64,000 bases of DNA from positions 2,684,498 to 2,748,497 of the forward strand of contig NC_049981.1 in NCBI RefSeq assembly GCF_000003815.2. Direction: 5' to 3'. Shown here piece after piece: positions 22,550-35,604 of the stretch. Both the position numbers and the translations under genes were made by a program. Source of the stretch: Branchiostoma floridae. Lineage: Eukaryota > Chordata > Leptocardii > Amphioxiformes > Branchiostomatidae. Below the pieces are notes generated by a model. That model was not told the DNA's origin. It made no database searches and worked only from the letters and a program-made list of their open reading frames with translations. Within the stretch, counting starts at the first letter, position 1; each line of letters opens with the position of its first letter.

Positions 22550-24283
22550 GGGTTTTTTACGGAACGATTCATCTTTGCGCATCAAACAGGCGGTGGCAGA
22601 TTAGGTTATGACAGAACCACCGTATAAAGTTAAGTAGTTATATGTCATAATAAATTCCAAGGTCAAAGAAGAGGTGAAAGAATGAATACGAAGACTCTGT
22701 TACGTTAGTATACATAGCCATGTACAATACTTTGTGTGTTTAGTATGTAATTTGTCCAACCATCCTGAGGACTTAGATTTCATAATGAAGCCAACGTTTC
22801 GGGGGCCAATTTTTCTCATTCGCACGCTCCGTTTGGGGGTTTCCAGAGGATGTCATCCATATAATCAAGTCAACATGGCCAAATATGAAGAAAAAATGCA
22901 CAAAGTGTTGCATGTAATACATTACGAATTGTGATTATTTCTCTTTCCTGTGTTTTGTTTTAATGTCTTTGGACTTAGTTTTAAGAAAGGTTAATATAAG
23001 GACTGACTAAGATCATATTTTATTGCATCATTACAATGTATCATGATTGTAAATAGTAGTAAACATACACATACATTAACACACCATATTCCCATCGTAA
23101 TACCTTTATTAGCATGACTATTATCACATTGTGAAACCAAAAAACTTCACTCCAAAGACATACCATTACATAGGAATCATACTGTCCTTTGCGTCACAAA
23201 TCATGTATTAATTGTTTTCCCCTAATGTATGAATGTACGTCATAACCACTAATATTACGTTACAGATAAACGGCTGAAATTGTACCGTTTCTATCTCAGG
23301 AAAATAGGTAGACTATATACTATGGAAGAACCTCACTGACAGGCCAAGGAGTCAGTCCCTGGACTTGGTACTTAGGCTTAGGTCCCAATTGAAAAAGGGA
23401 TTCGGCATTCACCGGGATGAATTTAAGGCTTTGGAGCCCGGCCGGGGGCTGCCATTCTCCTACAGCAGAGTACCGTCAGTCATTTATTCCTGACTGTACT
23501 CTGCTTTCCTTCCCTTTTGCCGGCGGTATTACCCGCCCTACTTATTAGATATTAATGAGCTTGCCCTTATATGGGCAGTCAGCCGTTGGGGATCGGGCGT
23601 TGGCATGGTGAGCAAACAAAGTCATGGTAATACGTAACATGATTGGCTGATAGCTTCCCAGCGGCCTTTGCGAGACAGCTTGCGACAAAATGAAGCCCAA
23701 GGAAGGCCTGTTCTCTGATTGGTTGACAGCTTGTTTGTGGCGACAATCATAATACCCGTAGGTAGGGCCTGGGACAGCAGGGCCCCATAAGGTAGTGCCG
23801 TTGGGGACCGGGCGTTAGGAGGATGGGGGCTGCATCCCCGACAGGCACCTAGGAAAGAAAGCTCAAGAGCCACCTTGGAAATAAAGCTCAAGTATACAGA
23901 GGTTGATAATACCTGTAATAGTGTCTTAACTTCATTCTATGTAACGCACCTTGTCTATACTTTACCATTATGATTAACTGAAAAAAGACTAATTAACTAT
24001 AAAAACAAACTAAACTAAGAAGTCTTTCTTATTCTAATAACTTAAAAGTCCTAAAAATTATTGATGCTAAAATTGCTCTGATTCCTCCAGAAATGCAAAA
24101 TCCCAAACAACTTTTGAAAACTGTTGATACCTACTGTGTATACTGCAATTGCCTTCATCAACTTATTACTTATTGAATAACTATTCCCCTCTAGTTTTCC
24201 ACCTTACATTATGCTAGGTCCTCTGCTTCCAAACTTGAATGATGTTGTTCTTCAAAATCCCCCGTCTTGCGATACGATTCCAC
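22550..24283. other. Spacer downstream of the ShKT-VWA gene
   Basis: 22740-22885 is a truncated copy of the AAGGCCATGTTGAT MITE. 23464-23505 is a hairpin with 16-nt arms and one mismatch. 23570-23610 and 23795-23830 share a GCCGTTGGGGAYCGGGCGTT direct repeat. No gene is recognised. Confidence 0.45.
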
Positions 24284-24466
24284 GCTAGTTCACCTTTATC
24301 CGGGGGTAACCTATATCCATTGTTGTTAAGAACAGTGTACTCAGGATTATCAAAATATTGAATTTGAAACCACCGTTCGTAGACTTGATACCCCCAAATG
24401 CAATCATCAATGAAGTTTTAAAAAAACAACGGTTATAGGTTACCCCGCGGATAAAGGTGAACTAGC
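24284..24466. mobile_element. MITE with GCTAGTTCACCTTTATCCG ends
   Basis: Left end GCTAGTTCACCTTTATCCG then GGGGTAACCTA; the right end is the inverse. Copies: 34540-34756, 36993-37202 and 54405-54598. The cores share ATATTGAATTTGAAACCACC-like words. It ends 26 bp past the stop codon of the ShKT-VWA gene and so lies in its presumed 3' UTR. Confidence 0.8.
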
Positions 24467-24491
24467 GTTACAATTGTACTCATTGCTTGGT

Positions 24492-27400
24492 TTAAATTCC
24501 TTGCTCCAGCTTATCCTCCAGCGCCCCCAACGCGTTCTTCAGGTACTGCAGGCCATTGGTGATCTCTTCCTCGATATCTTGGCCACGTTTCTGTTGGGCT
24601 GTGGGAAAAGGAGGCCAAACCAATATAAATGATTGGTTCCCGGAACTCATGTCTTTTTCTAAAATGGAAAAAAAAATACATTCCATTCGCCAATTTGTCG
24701 CCATTGAATTACTATGAAGCCAACAGTACGGTACAGTATGGTAAATTGGCCTGCAGTTGCATGGGAAATCTTTCAACATGATTTCTCTTAGAATTTGACA
24801 GTTTTGGCAAAATAGGAAACATCACAAGTGCCGACTGTTACTAAGTGATATGAGGACTGAAAGAGAGTTTAATGCAATCTAACTCCAGAGGAGAAGTCAA
24901 TATCTATTTCAGAGTTTATCCAAAATTGCAACAATCACACAAAATGTTTGAAAGAGCGCTACTGAGTTGCAATTTGGATGGACCAAGGAGATTATATAAA
25001 AGAGATTCCTTTTTTCAACCTCCTTGGATGGACTATGAAATAAATCTTGACTTTTGCTCTATCGTTGAATTATGATATGTTATCCGTCAAGCACTAATGG
25101 TATTAGTGACCGCCTGTAGTTGTAATGTTTCTTTGGCATGAAATTATCATTGCTCATTTTAATCTATGCAATAAGTATGACTTCGCGTTTTTTACCATTC
25201 TCCTACGCAGACACAACCAATGGCGCCAGCAAACCGCCGCCTGTATGTACTCTGCTATCTCAACCGTCACCATCATTTCAGATGGGCGTCTCCACAACCC
25301 AGCTGTCAGCGGGACAGCCAGCCAATCAGAGAATATGCCTTTCAGTTTTCGAAAGGGATCTCGCATGTTTAAGGGTAAGCTCATTAATATTTATAAGCCA
25401 GGAACTAATGGTGACGAAGGAACTGCAATCAGATCAGGAACTGATGGTGACGGTTGAGATAGCAGAGTACAGACAAGACGCGGTTTGCTGGCACCGTTGG
25501 ATGTCTCTGCGTAGGAGAATGGTTTTTTGACACGTCAAAAAAATGCACATTAATTATTCCTACCTTGACAGACAGCCTTCAACACTTTGTCCCTGATGCT
25601 GTCCATCTTATCAAACTCTTTCACTGTGGCCACATACTCGGGTCCATCGGCAATGTCCTGGACAGTTACAACACATTTCATTTCATTATATAGTAAAGTA
25701 GATTCATTCCTCAAGCTACCGACATCTTGCACACAGCATTCGTCAGCCATGCGGCTCCAGATGTCTTACTGAGGGACGACTGTAGTGTGCAAAGTGTCGG
25801 TAGCGCTTGAGGAAATAATCCACTCTACTATATACAACACATTTCATTTCATGTTAGACATGTCTTGTGTGATCTCTAATGGCGCTACAATGATAGATTT
25901 CAGCATAAGTGTGGTAGAGACCAAACTGACTGTTGATTTGACGTCTCTAATAAACAGTTATGTAACAATATTCTGGTACACCATTGGAATGGGCCTGTCC
26001 CTGGTGCTGACACAACTCAACTATCCTTACTCTATGTGAAGTGGTAGTAGCCCATCAACTTTTCATTCACCCCTTTATCGTGACAAAAATCTGAAGCAAC
26101 AGATCAAGTGCCTAAAAATCTTCTACAGTGCCTCGCTAATTTCATACTACTGTATCTCATTTTACTAGACAAGTGTACCCACTTGATTTAATCATTTCTG
26201 TTAAGTTGATTTACGAAGCTGATTTCTATATTGATTTGAATTAGTTGTTTTTCTTTTTGTATCAATTTTGATTATTTGTTGTATTAGTCTGTTACTCTGT
26301 GACGGAGGTTAATCTCCGACGACAGTGTATTGTTTTTAGTCCGATGGGATGAGTGTTCGCATCTCTGTGCGTGTTACTTACGGCTACTTGTTACGTTTGT
26401 GTCGGTATGGTGGCCTTAAAATGTGCCTTTGGCAAGGAACACTTGTTTCACTATAATGTCAACTAGGCGCGGGTACCGGTACAGAAAATTCAGGTTCAGG
26501 TCTGGTTTAGGTCCAGAGGATCAGGTCCAGGTCCGGACCTGAACCTGGACCTGATTGAGTATGTGAGAACTTGTGAATAAACGATACTTAAAACAATGGT
26601 CTATTTCGCAACGAAATCTGTTTTGTGGTGTATTCGACTCCCACTGGCGTTTGAAAATCCTACATGGCTAACTGCCTCTGTACTTTTGACTGTAAAAGTT
26701 TGTAGAAATGACTATAGAATATACTCTAATTCGCTGTTGTCATTTTCCTCGACCGGTAACCTCGAAACGAATTCCTGAATTCCTGAGCATATCTGTTTAT
26801 TTTCTAATAGGTCCAACATCAGGTCCACCGAATTTTTTTCAGGTCCGGTTTTTCCGGACCGGTCCAATAAGAAAAACCGGTCTGGTACCGGTACCCGCCC
26901 CTATTAGAAGATAGATCTAATGTTTTCTTACCTGAAGCTGTCCCATGTTGTAATTGGCTACTCCTACAGCAGAAATGGTGACACCTTGACTCTTGAGGCT
27001 CTGTGCCGGTGTGCGGACATCGTCACTAGACTGGCCATCAGTGATCAGGATGACCACCTACAACAGGAAGGTAAACAAATTGTTTTTGATCTGTTTCATC
27101 TTCTCTCCAAACAAATAAAGTCAACGACCTGTTGTCACCATGGTTACCGGTAAAGTAGCAGGCACCCTGTGGTGTTTGGTTACATAATGTTGCAAATGGC
27201 TAAGCACAAAGCAAGAGGGGCTCGGGGCATTAGATCTAGAAATGTATTGGAATACGATAAACATAACAGTTGTCAGTGTTGGACTACGGCATGTGAAGGG
27301 AAACATTATATATTTGCTTGCAAATGTTACCTTTCTAGTACACAATGTTTCCTTACCTTCTTCACCCCAGGGCGTGCGCCATTAGCAGTGGTGAAGTCCT

Positions 27401-30400
27401 GCTGGATTTTGGTCAGTGCTGCACCAGTAAGCGTGCCCATGCCTTCCATGAAGGTGATCCCTTTGATTCCATCCAGCAAATCCTACATACATGTACACGG
27501 AAATAATGGATATATTTGTAGACCAACTATTAGTGAGTATTGAATGTTGCTGTATTCTGTATTATTTTATTTTGCAAATTTATGCCCATGGGGCTAATTA
27601 CAAGTGAACAAAATCAAATACATGAAGTGATTGAAAACAGGTAAATAATCTAAATTCTAGTATACAAAGATATAGGTGATTGATTGGATGTGCATGCAGA
27701 ATATAGAATAGGGTTCTAAACTTATAGCGGAGTTTGACTTCTTGACAGTTGAAAATGAAACGTGACGTGTTTTCTATGCTAGAGTGATTCGATGATATTA
27801 GTAGGAAGAATACCTTTTGCGTTTATTTAACAATGGAAAGCTTTGTGTGATATCGGTTTCTTTCGTCATCGAATCGGGGACATTCACAAATGAATTGTGT
27901 TTCAATTTATTTATTTTTATTTTTATTTATTTCATCTTGAGACAGATGGGTTACCCCTACAACAGTGCATACAGTAGTTGATTTCCAAGGGGGCCCATCA
28001 AACATACATGTAAATAATAAATACAGGACAAAAACATGATAACAATCAGTCAAACTTTGAACACCAGGGACAACATACAGTACAGAAAACATAAAACCGG
28101 TGCGTCAAAACATAATCAGTGTCCATACTCATGTCGAAAACGTTCCAAGGTCAAAATCAATATGTCAAGAGATGGGGTGGAGGTCAGAGGTCAAATCATA
28201 TATCAAATCATGTGTAAAACGAAAATTAATGAAACTGAAATTTACAAAGCATGGATACTAAATCATATGTAGAGATTGAACAAACAAAAAAATTTAAAGA
28301 ATAGTAAGGCACATCAGAGACAAAGGTGCTTTTCCATACTAAGTTTCAATATTACTTGAGGTCAGATAAACATATGTTCTTCAGAGCTGTTTTAAAGCCT
28401 TTTAGTGTTGTGATGTTTCTTATGTTATCTGCTAGTTTGTTGTACAGGCTAGTTCCAGTGTATGCAAATGTTTTTTGTCCACATGTGGTGGTGTAGCTTG
28501 GTGGGTGTAGTTTAGTGGTCTGCCTAGTGTTGTAAGTATGGATACGAGAGTTGTGCTGAAATGTGGCGGATAGGTATGTTGGTGCCAAGCCTGTCAGACA
28601 TTTGAAAACCATAATGCACGTGTGCTCAAATCTCCTATCAGCCAGGTATTTCCAGTTGAGAGTTTGGTGGAGGTTCACAGTGCTGATGTCCCGTTGCCTA
28701 CGTTGTAGCACCACCCTAGCCGCTCTGTTTTGTAGTATTTGTAGTTGCCGTTGTTTGGTGGCCCCACAGGTTCCCCAGACAGTGTCACAATAGTCGAAAA
28801 TAGGCAATATCATAGTCTTGTACAACATGTCAGCAATACTGAAAGTCAGGCAGTGTCTGAGGCGTCTAAGTAGTCCAATCCTTTGTGACACCTTACTACA
28901 AACTTTGTCTATATGTTCATTAAAGGACAGGTGGGAGTCAAGGTACAGACCAAGATATTTGAACGTATGAACTCTTTCTATGATTTCTTGGTCAATTTTG
29001 ACTGTCAAGGACTGTGCTTGCTTTAACCTGTTAGCAGTGCCAAATAACATCCATTTAGTCTTGGTTACATTTAATGTTAAACGATTTGTTTGGAACCAAG
29101 TGGCCAAACCAGAGAGTTCATAGTTCAGAATTGACTCAATATGTTTTACATTGTTGCTGGGATAGAATATTGCTGTGTCATCAGCATACAAACATATTTT
29201 ACATGTGGTAACTACATCAGGTATATCATTAATAAATTAATTGAAGAGCAACGGGCCCAGTATGGAACCCTGGGGCACTCCCACTGTAACAGGTAAGTAT
29301 TCTGACCTACAACCATTCAGAGAGACAATTTGTTGTCTCCCCGACAGGTAGTTACTGAACCAAAGATGCTCAATATCCACTACACTCGTCGTGCACTGCT
29401 TACAAAGTCTTTCATGAACAGGTAGCTTGTCAAAACGTAGGCGATTTATAGCCGATATAGGAGTCACGTTTGGGACAGCATTCTCACTGCTGCAGCGCCA
29501 CCTACATCGGCTATAATTAGCAGTGAGAAGCAGATCCAGCCATTCTAACCCTGGTGATGGTGTCTGATAGACACTGAAGCGTTGGAAGTGAGTACAACTT
29601 TTGGTTGTGTTTCAAGAACCTCACTATATTGAGTATCTACCGACCTGGTGAAATTATTTACGGAGTACGAGGGGCGTTTAATAAGTAATAACTCTGACCC
29701 ACTTCCAGTTGTCTGATCTAGATGAAATTTTGCATGTGTAATGATTCATATCTCTATAGTTCATGTTGCAAAAAAGAGCTCTAATTGTGGTTTCTGATTT
29801 ACTGGTGTTTGAACTGAGTGTTAAATGGACAAGGTGTGAAATGGAGCCAGTTGAGTGTCGCGCAGTGATCCGGTTTTTGTATTTGAAAGGACGCACACCA
29901 AAGAAGACTTTTGATGAAATGAAAGAAACTTATGGTGATGATGCCCCATCATATGACCTTGTAAAACGCTGGCATCCTGAATTCAAACATGGCCGGAAAT
30001 CTGTGGAAACAGCTCCCAGACCTGGTCGTTCCTCTTCCGGATCCTCCATTTATGAGGCATCTGTTGAAGGACCAACCTGGGGTATCCTACAAAAGCGGTG
30101 TCCAGAACTGCATCAAATGATGGGAGAAATGCATAACTCTGGGTGGTTCCTATGAAGAGAAATACTAATAACTGTGCCAAGTTTCATTAATCTCCTGCTA
30201 TGGGAAATGAGTCAGAGTTATAACTTATTGAACGCCCCTCGTATCAATAGTGACATTACCTGTCGATTGTTGAACTGGTTCAGCCCAATCTCCTTCTGCA
30301 CCCCGATGGCGTACTGGTACACGCCCACCCGGGCACCGTTGGCACCGAAGTCGAAGCCAGCTGCCAGGGTGAGGACAAAGTTCTTGACATCCGGGAAGTT

Positions 30401-31174
30401 CCTCCTCTGCACACTGGCCGAACCGTCCATCAGAACCATGACGTCCACCTTCTGGTGGCAGGTAGGTTCTGTGAATTAGTGAGACATGAAATATGTGAGT
30501 TCGTGAGATGATTAAAAAACAGTGTTTGCAATGTGAATTTCCTATCACAACTACATTTAGCATTTCTGATGAGTGGTCCACTTCTTGTAATACTCAGAAT
30601 GTGTTCTCAAAGCATTTGAAGAGTCCGGGAAGTCTAAAAGTTCAAGGGAAAAACATACACATGCAACAACAAAATAACAGGTAGGTTCTTCCGTTCTTCC
30701 ACAGACGGTGTTGTACCAAATGCTGTTTTGCACATACACAAAGAAGAACAATAACTCGTAAAAAGAAAGCTAACTTACTTGGGACTTTAGCTTGAGGTTC
30801 AGGACAGTTCTCGCCGGCCTTCACTGGATTGTTGTTGCCATCTGAAAACAATGACAATGGTGTATTAACTTTCAGTGTTGTAACTGTATTTTAATATTTT
30901 GCACGATGCTGAGTGTTAGCAACTCTTACCAGTTTCAGGTCATTTGTAAACATACCTTAGATCTAACCATGTTGCTGCAAATGAGATCTATGCAGCGTCT
31001 GTAACTCTCCAAATAAAGACAAGTCAATCATATTTTCTTAATCCTTTACAGCATTGGTTCTTGTACAAGAAGATTTCCATTTGACGTCATACTTTGAACC
31101 ACACTCGTCACTTTTGGACAATGTATTCTAGAAAAGATTATGACAGAACTCAACCATGTGTTAACAAGACGGCT

Positions 31175-31216
<42 letters not shown>

Positions 31217-34200
31217 GATCTTGTGTGACACAAAAACGACTGACCTTGATTTTCTATCCTATCCAACCTGTCATAAGACGAAAGTAAGTAAGCCTTTCTT
31301 CACTGGGGGCATAACGTTATCTTTAAAGGGGTCAGCATCGCTTTCACACTTACAAAACTGTAATAACTTTGATAGTGCCCATTATATCCATTGCACAGCT
31401 AGATTATCCTAATTGATACAGCACCAACTTGTCTTGTCTAACCTTTCCGTTTTCCATTTTGTATTTCAGTATGTATGTTGACAATGCTTGTTAATCTTGC
31501 TTTATGCATATGTTCTTGAGTAGAAGGCTTTATATAAGCTTATTACTCTTATTGCCTGATGCTCACAAAATATATGTGAATAATAGATAAACGTTACTTT
31601 GGCGGCAAACGTTGCAGCTGCCCCGACAGTTGATCAGCATGTAGCGAGGGTTTTTCTCACATTCTCCAATACAGGCCCAGTAGGCGCAATGTGGATGGCG
31701 ATCCTTGCAGGTGCCTATGCATATGTGTATGTGTACGTACATGTAAAGTTAAAACTTTCAGTCATGGCGTTTCATATTCTCAGGTCCCAGTGGCGGACCC
31801 TGTTTCATAGATTACTAAGAAAATGTAAGTTTGACTAGCCTGTAATCCATCATATACAGTATACACCTTTGTCACGGGGCGACCATGATAGATCGAAAAC
31901 GAGGTTAATGAGGCAATTAGACAAAAATTATTTCTAAAATCAGCTCCATTTTAGCTTCCTCCCAAAGCACACAAATTTTTACAATACAAGATCAAAAAAT
32001 AAATAGCTGTTATGCACCGAAAGATGTTTGCCACATTGGCCTCGGTTTCGATCTATCATGGCCGCCGCGTGAGAAAGGTGTATGGACTGCGAGAATAGGG
32101 TTGTTTCCGGGCTAACTTTTGAATGCAGTTTACTATTTTAAAGGATATTCAAAGTACATCAAGTAAAGTGCTTTAATTCTCAACACGTGGCTTGTAGATG
32201 TCAAATGATTCTAATACTTTGTCTTAGATATCCCATTGTGAATGAAAAACAACTGAATAAATGGACAGAACATATGTTAGAGTGATACCTGTTGGACATG
32301 CCATGCAGCTCCAGCAGCAGTTAGGTAACATGTAGTTAGGGTTTTTGGTGCATTCCCCTCTCTTCATCCAGGCGTCACAATTCTTGTTCTTGTCAACGCA
32401 GCTACCTGTGAGGTGTGCACAATTTCTTTTTTTTTATCATTCTTAGGAAAATCATCCAGGGATCAGAACTCGGATATCGATTTTACAATACATTCTTTAC
32501 CTGTTATTGTATTAACTTTGTAATCACATAAAGATAATATGTAGTGCTCAAAAGAAATTTAACACACAAGAGCACCTGGTCATGGTTTACAATAAAACAA
32601 ACTTTAAGGTCCAACAGTGTATTATTGATGTAGGTTGTAACCTCTATACTGTGTTGAAAAAAACAAACAAATTTTAGCAATATATCTGTGGTTGCAGTAG
32701 GTTTTAAAAGTTAGGTGTTTTGGTGTTGTTTACATTCAGTGAAAAGGAGTCAAAAGATCACTACCTATGTATTGATCCCGTATAACGTAATTCGTAATTC
32801 CCCCCCCCCTTTTTTGGTCGTCAAATTACGCTTTAGAGGCCGGACAACTATGCCAATTTGAGTTTTTTTTATGTTCTACAACTCAGATAGGTGATTTTGG
32901 ACATCCTCTTTCTGCCATGATTCCCATTGCTAAGAATGTCTAAATACTCAAATTTGTCTATGATTTAGAAATCCCGGCCATTCCAATCCACCCCCCTCCC
33001 ACCGAACTCTTGGTTTGGAGACGTATCCTTACGTAGTGGTCCACAGGCCCCACAGCTCCAGGTGCACTTAGGCCTCATGTAGGCAGGGTTCTTGTGACAC
33101 TCGTCACGACAGGACCAGGCATGGCACTGTGTGTTCTTGTTAGTGCATTGACCTGATAGGAAGGAAACAAACAGTTACGGATGTCAGTATTAGAAGTATT
33201 GCTATTGTTATTGGGTGGACCGACTACTATATCTTCGCAGCCAGGGGCTGCATTGCAAGGAGCTTACAATAGGCAGGGCTAAATCGCAAGGGTCTGGAGC
33301 GAGCTGCCATTCGGCGCCACCCATTCACCTTTTACATTGTATGACATTAGTTACCTGTTTTCCGATACTTCTTTTATATAAATCTACAGCATATACTAGT
33401 AAGTGCTCTTTACTGCTTCTTTGTACGGTTTACAGTATGGTGGAAATCTTTTTTGGGGGAAAGGCCCAAACATTTATGCGCGCGCATAACCAAATCAACA
33501 TGGCCATATCTGTTAAAGCCAAAAATCTGACCTTGACTATCCAGCTCCTTGTATTTTTTCTGGTGATAGTACAGGTCCAGACTGCTTTCCTGTCAAGCAA
33601 ACACTCAGAGCCATATTACACTACTTGTCAGTTTGTGATTATAGTAATATGTAACTTGATAACATAATATGTAACTTGATAGAATACCTAAAAAAAGTTC
33701 TTGCCGCACATAGGATTAAAATGTTTGGTGTATCTTCAAGTTTGCAATTGTGTTCTCAGTGTTCAGTATCTATAAACAACAATGATCAAGATAGAGGTGT
33801 AATTCTATACATAACGTACCTCCATCTCAAGTTCATCTAGTATGTCCTGCAGCTCGTCTAGAGGGGTCTCTTCTGGGTCAGGTCCCATCTCAGCAGCCGA
33901 CTGCACCTCCATACTGTATGCCCCATCTATATGGACAGAGCAGATCCCCCCATAATTTGAAAATGATTGAGCAAGATTGTACCCTTTTCTAGTGGCTTCA
34001 AATATAAATATTTCTCATTGATTATACAAGTAAGGTCCTCATTTGCATTACTTATATACGTTGGTCCTCTTTTCTATCCACATAACACAGGTTGCTCGAT
34101 GTATAAAAGTCTTGTCTGAGCAAGGAAAGCTATTCTCCTCTATTGTCTGCTGACACCTCCCCCTTTTCATTTGGACGCCATGCGATGTTCTAGTGTCCGA

Positions 34201-35232
34201 ACTAGTGCCCTACTTTTTAACTGTCCCTTCCCAAAACCAGCTGTTGAGGTCCATGACGTCGATTTGAACACTTTTGGTGATGAACTTCACTAAGGAGGGA
34301 AACTAAAAAGAGACTCTGGACACTAAAATTTTGGTATGATCTCTATATACACCCATGCCCTACTTGTTCACTGTCCCTTGTATTGTGTTGCTTTTCGATG
34401 TTTCGCCATTGTCTGCTGACAGCGCCCCCTTTTCCGTCATTGAAGAATAATCCTGTGGCATCAAAGCAACCTGATTTGGCAAGTTTTCTCAATTTTCACA
34501 TCACCTTCAGTTTTGCCACCACGCGGTGTTCTCGATCAATGTAACGCGTGGGGTAACCTAAGTCCATTGTAATATCAAACTGCAAGATTTTCAGATATTG
34601 GGATAACCTATATCCGTTGTTATAACTACAATAATTTCAAAATATTGCAGTTTGAAACCACCGTTTATCGTCCATCGACTTGCATGATTTCCCAAATACC
34701 CTGTTTTTTAAAACAACGGATTTAAGTTACCCCGCGAATAAAGGTGAACTAATGCTACTATCTACTAGTATTTGCCATGTTTCACCACAATAGTGGAAGG
34801 TATGGTGAAACAGGTGTTTCTTGTCAAGGTCGTCAAAAATCTCCAAGCAGATCCTACTGTGGCAGGCAGGTCATATCCATGTACCGGTGGCACATAGAGG
34901 GACATATTTCGGTACATGGATACTGCCTGTCTGCCACCGTAGGATATGCTTGGAGATGACGTCCTCAAACGTCTACAGCAGATCTTACGGATAATATCAA
35001 CGCTGGCAAAGGAGTACAGCCAGCAAAAGGGAGCCGGATGAGGAGATCTGTCGTCACCGAAACATGGGAGCATTTCTCCGGTAGCAAACGTAAACATACT
35101 CCTTGGCCGGCTTCACTCCTCTGCCTTATGCTACCGTAGGATCTGCTTGGAGAGTAGCTACTTACCATTATCCAGTTTGATGAAGAGTAGGAGCAACAGA
35201 AGCGCACACCTCCTGGTAAGAACTCCTGACAT
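24492..35232 (-). CDS. Secreted ShKT (x3) and VWFA domain protein with C-terminal helix
   Basis: Exons: 35232-35166, 33926-33816 (or 33820), 33152-33033, 32405-32289, 31714-31598, 30841-30779, 30468-30260, 27482-27357, 27057-26932, 25657-25564, 24598-24492. Exon 1 gives a signal peptide ([20 protein letters not shown]). Exon 2 is acidic. Exons 3-5 each hold one ShKT domain, all phase 1-1, with C-x6-C, W, C, NPxYM, C-x3-C-x2-C. Exons 7-10 hold one VWFA domain with an intact metal site: [13 protein letters not shown] and [10 protein letters not shown]. The last exon is an amphipathic helix ([20 protein letters not shown]), like the oligomerising coiled coil of matrilins. About 418 residues. It is probably an extracellular matrix or body-fluid protein; the partner is unknown. 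The end of exon 2 is ambiguous (see findings). Confidence 0.86.
25194..25523. mobile_element. MITE with long TIRs (ACCATTCTCCTACGCAGA)
   Basis: Left arm from 25194 (ACCATTCTCCTACGCAGA) and right arm to 25523 (TCTGCGTAGGAGAATGGT) are imperfect inverted repeats of about 85 bp that include GTACTCTGCTATCTCAACCG. Flanked by T runs. It lies in the last intron of the ShKT-VWA gene, close to exon 10 (25564). Confidence 0.75.
26465..26903. mobile_element. MITE with GCGGGTACCGGTAC ends, full-length copy
   Basis: Left end AGGCGCGGGTACCGGTACAG and right end CTGGTACCGGTACCCGCCCC are inverted repeats. Inside are runs of CAGGTCCAGG and CCGGACCTGAACC that can fold. It lies 28 bp from exon 9 of the ShKT-VWA gene (exon end 26932). 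Confidence 0.75.
27901..29470 (-). pseudogene. 5'-truncated non-LTR retrotransposon (CR1/L2/Jockey-like) with reverse transcriptase
   Basis: The minus frame reads [25 protein letters not shown], one stop (29235 area), then FINDIPDVV and [10 protein letters not shown], the reverse transcriptase catalytic box. The C-terminal part continues to 28352 ([37 protein letters not shown]). The 3' end has a run of AAATAAAAATAA at 27901-27930. Only one in-frame stop interrupts about 1.1 kb, so the insertion is fairly young. It is cut at its 5' side near 29470. It lies in the intron between VWFA exons. Confidence 0.85.
29668..30241 (+). pseudogene. Mariner-like element, internally deleted
   Basis: TIRs CGAGGGGCGTTTAATAAGTA and its inverse (CTTATTGAACGCCCCTCG) extend about 35 bp and are flanked by TA (29666-29667, 30242-30243). 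Inside, one frame reads [20 protein letters not shown] and [13 protein letters not shown], the helix-turn-helix start of mariner transposases, then PRPGRSS. The catalytic domain is missing; 574 bp remain. It sits 18 bp from the end of the first VWFA exon (30260). Confidence 0.85.
31174..31216. repeat. (AATC)n microsatellite
   Basis: About ten uninterrupted ATCA tetramers, in the intron between ShKT exon 5 and exon 6. Confidence 0.95.
33238..33320. repeat. Dispersed repeat, CAGCCAGGGGCTG family
   Basis: Near-identical to 6375-6450 (GGGCTAAATCGCAAGGGTCT shared). Lies between exons 2 and 3 of the ShKT-VWA gene. A truncated AAGGCCATGTTGAT MITE follows at 33355-33505. Confidence 0.6.
34540..34756. 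mobile_element. MITE, GTTCACCTTTATCCG family
   Basis: Sister of 24284-24466. The right end AACGGATTTAAGTTACCCCG then AATAAAGGTGAACTA is clear; the left end is degraded and starts near GTGGGGTAACCTAAGTCC. It lies in intron 1 of the ShKT-VWA gene. Confidence 0.65.
34831..34961. repeat. Foldback hairpin element
   Basis: Left arm CTCCAAGCAGATCCTACTGT then CATATCCATGTACC pairs with the right arm GTACATGGATACTGCC then GTAGGATATGCTTGGAG. Arms are about 60 bp with a short loop near 34895. An extra single arm (CTACCGTAGGATCTGCTTGG) lies at 35131-35152, next to exon 1 of the ShKT-VWA gene. Confidence 0.7.
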
Positions 35233-35604
35233 TTTGCTAGGTTGGCGACCTGAATCAAAAACAAAAACCGCATCATAAGAGAATTGAATACTAATCCAGA
35301 TTTTCCAAAAACAATTTATACGGTATAACGTTATCAGTTTCCACCCAAAGCACTAAGCGTAATGAGTGATTTTGGAACAGTTCAACAATAGTCTGCAAGA
35401 GTTCTTTGCTAGGCAACACTCCCGAACGTATCGCTGCCGTACGTCGTGCACCATCTATGGTCATCCAATTTGGGCCTTTCACTGGTAGACCTTCTACAGA
35501 CAGATCATACAATTTTTCAACGAAACCCCATAGCTATAGGTGATATTTTTCCAGAGTAACATTAAACAGTGTTTTGTGAGGAGATATTGGTTAATAATGT
35601 GTTG

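Noticed and set aside
23464-23505. Hairpin considered as a transcription terminator
   Set aside because: Animal genes do not use intrinsic hairpin terminators; it is probably a repeat fragment.
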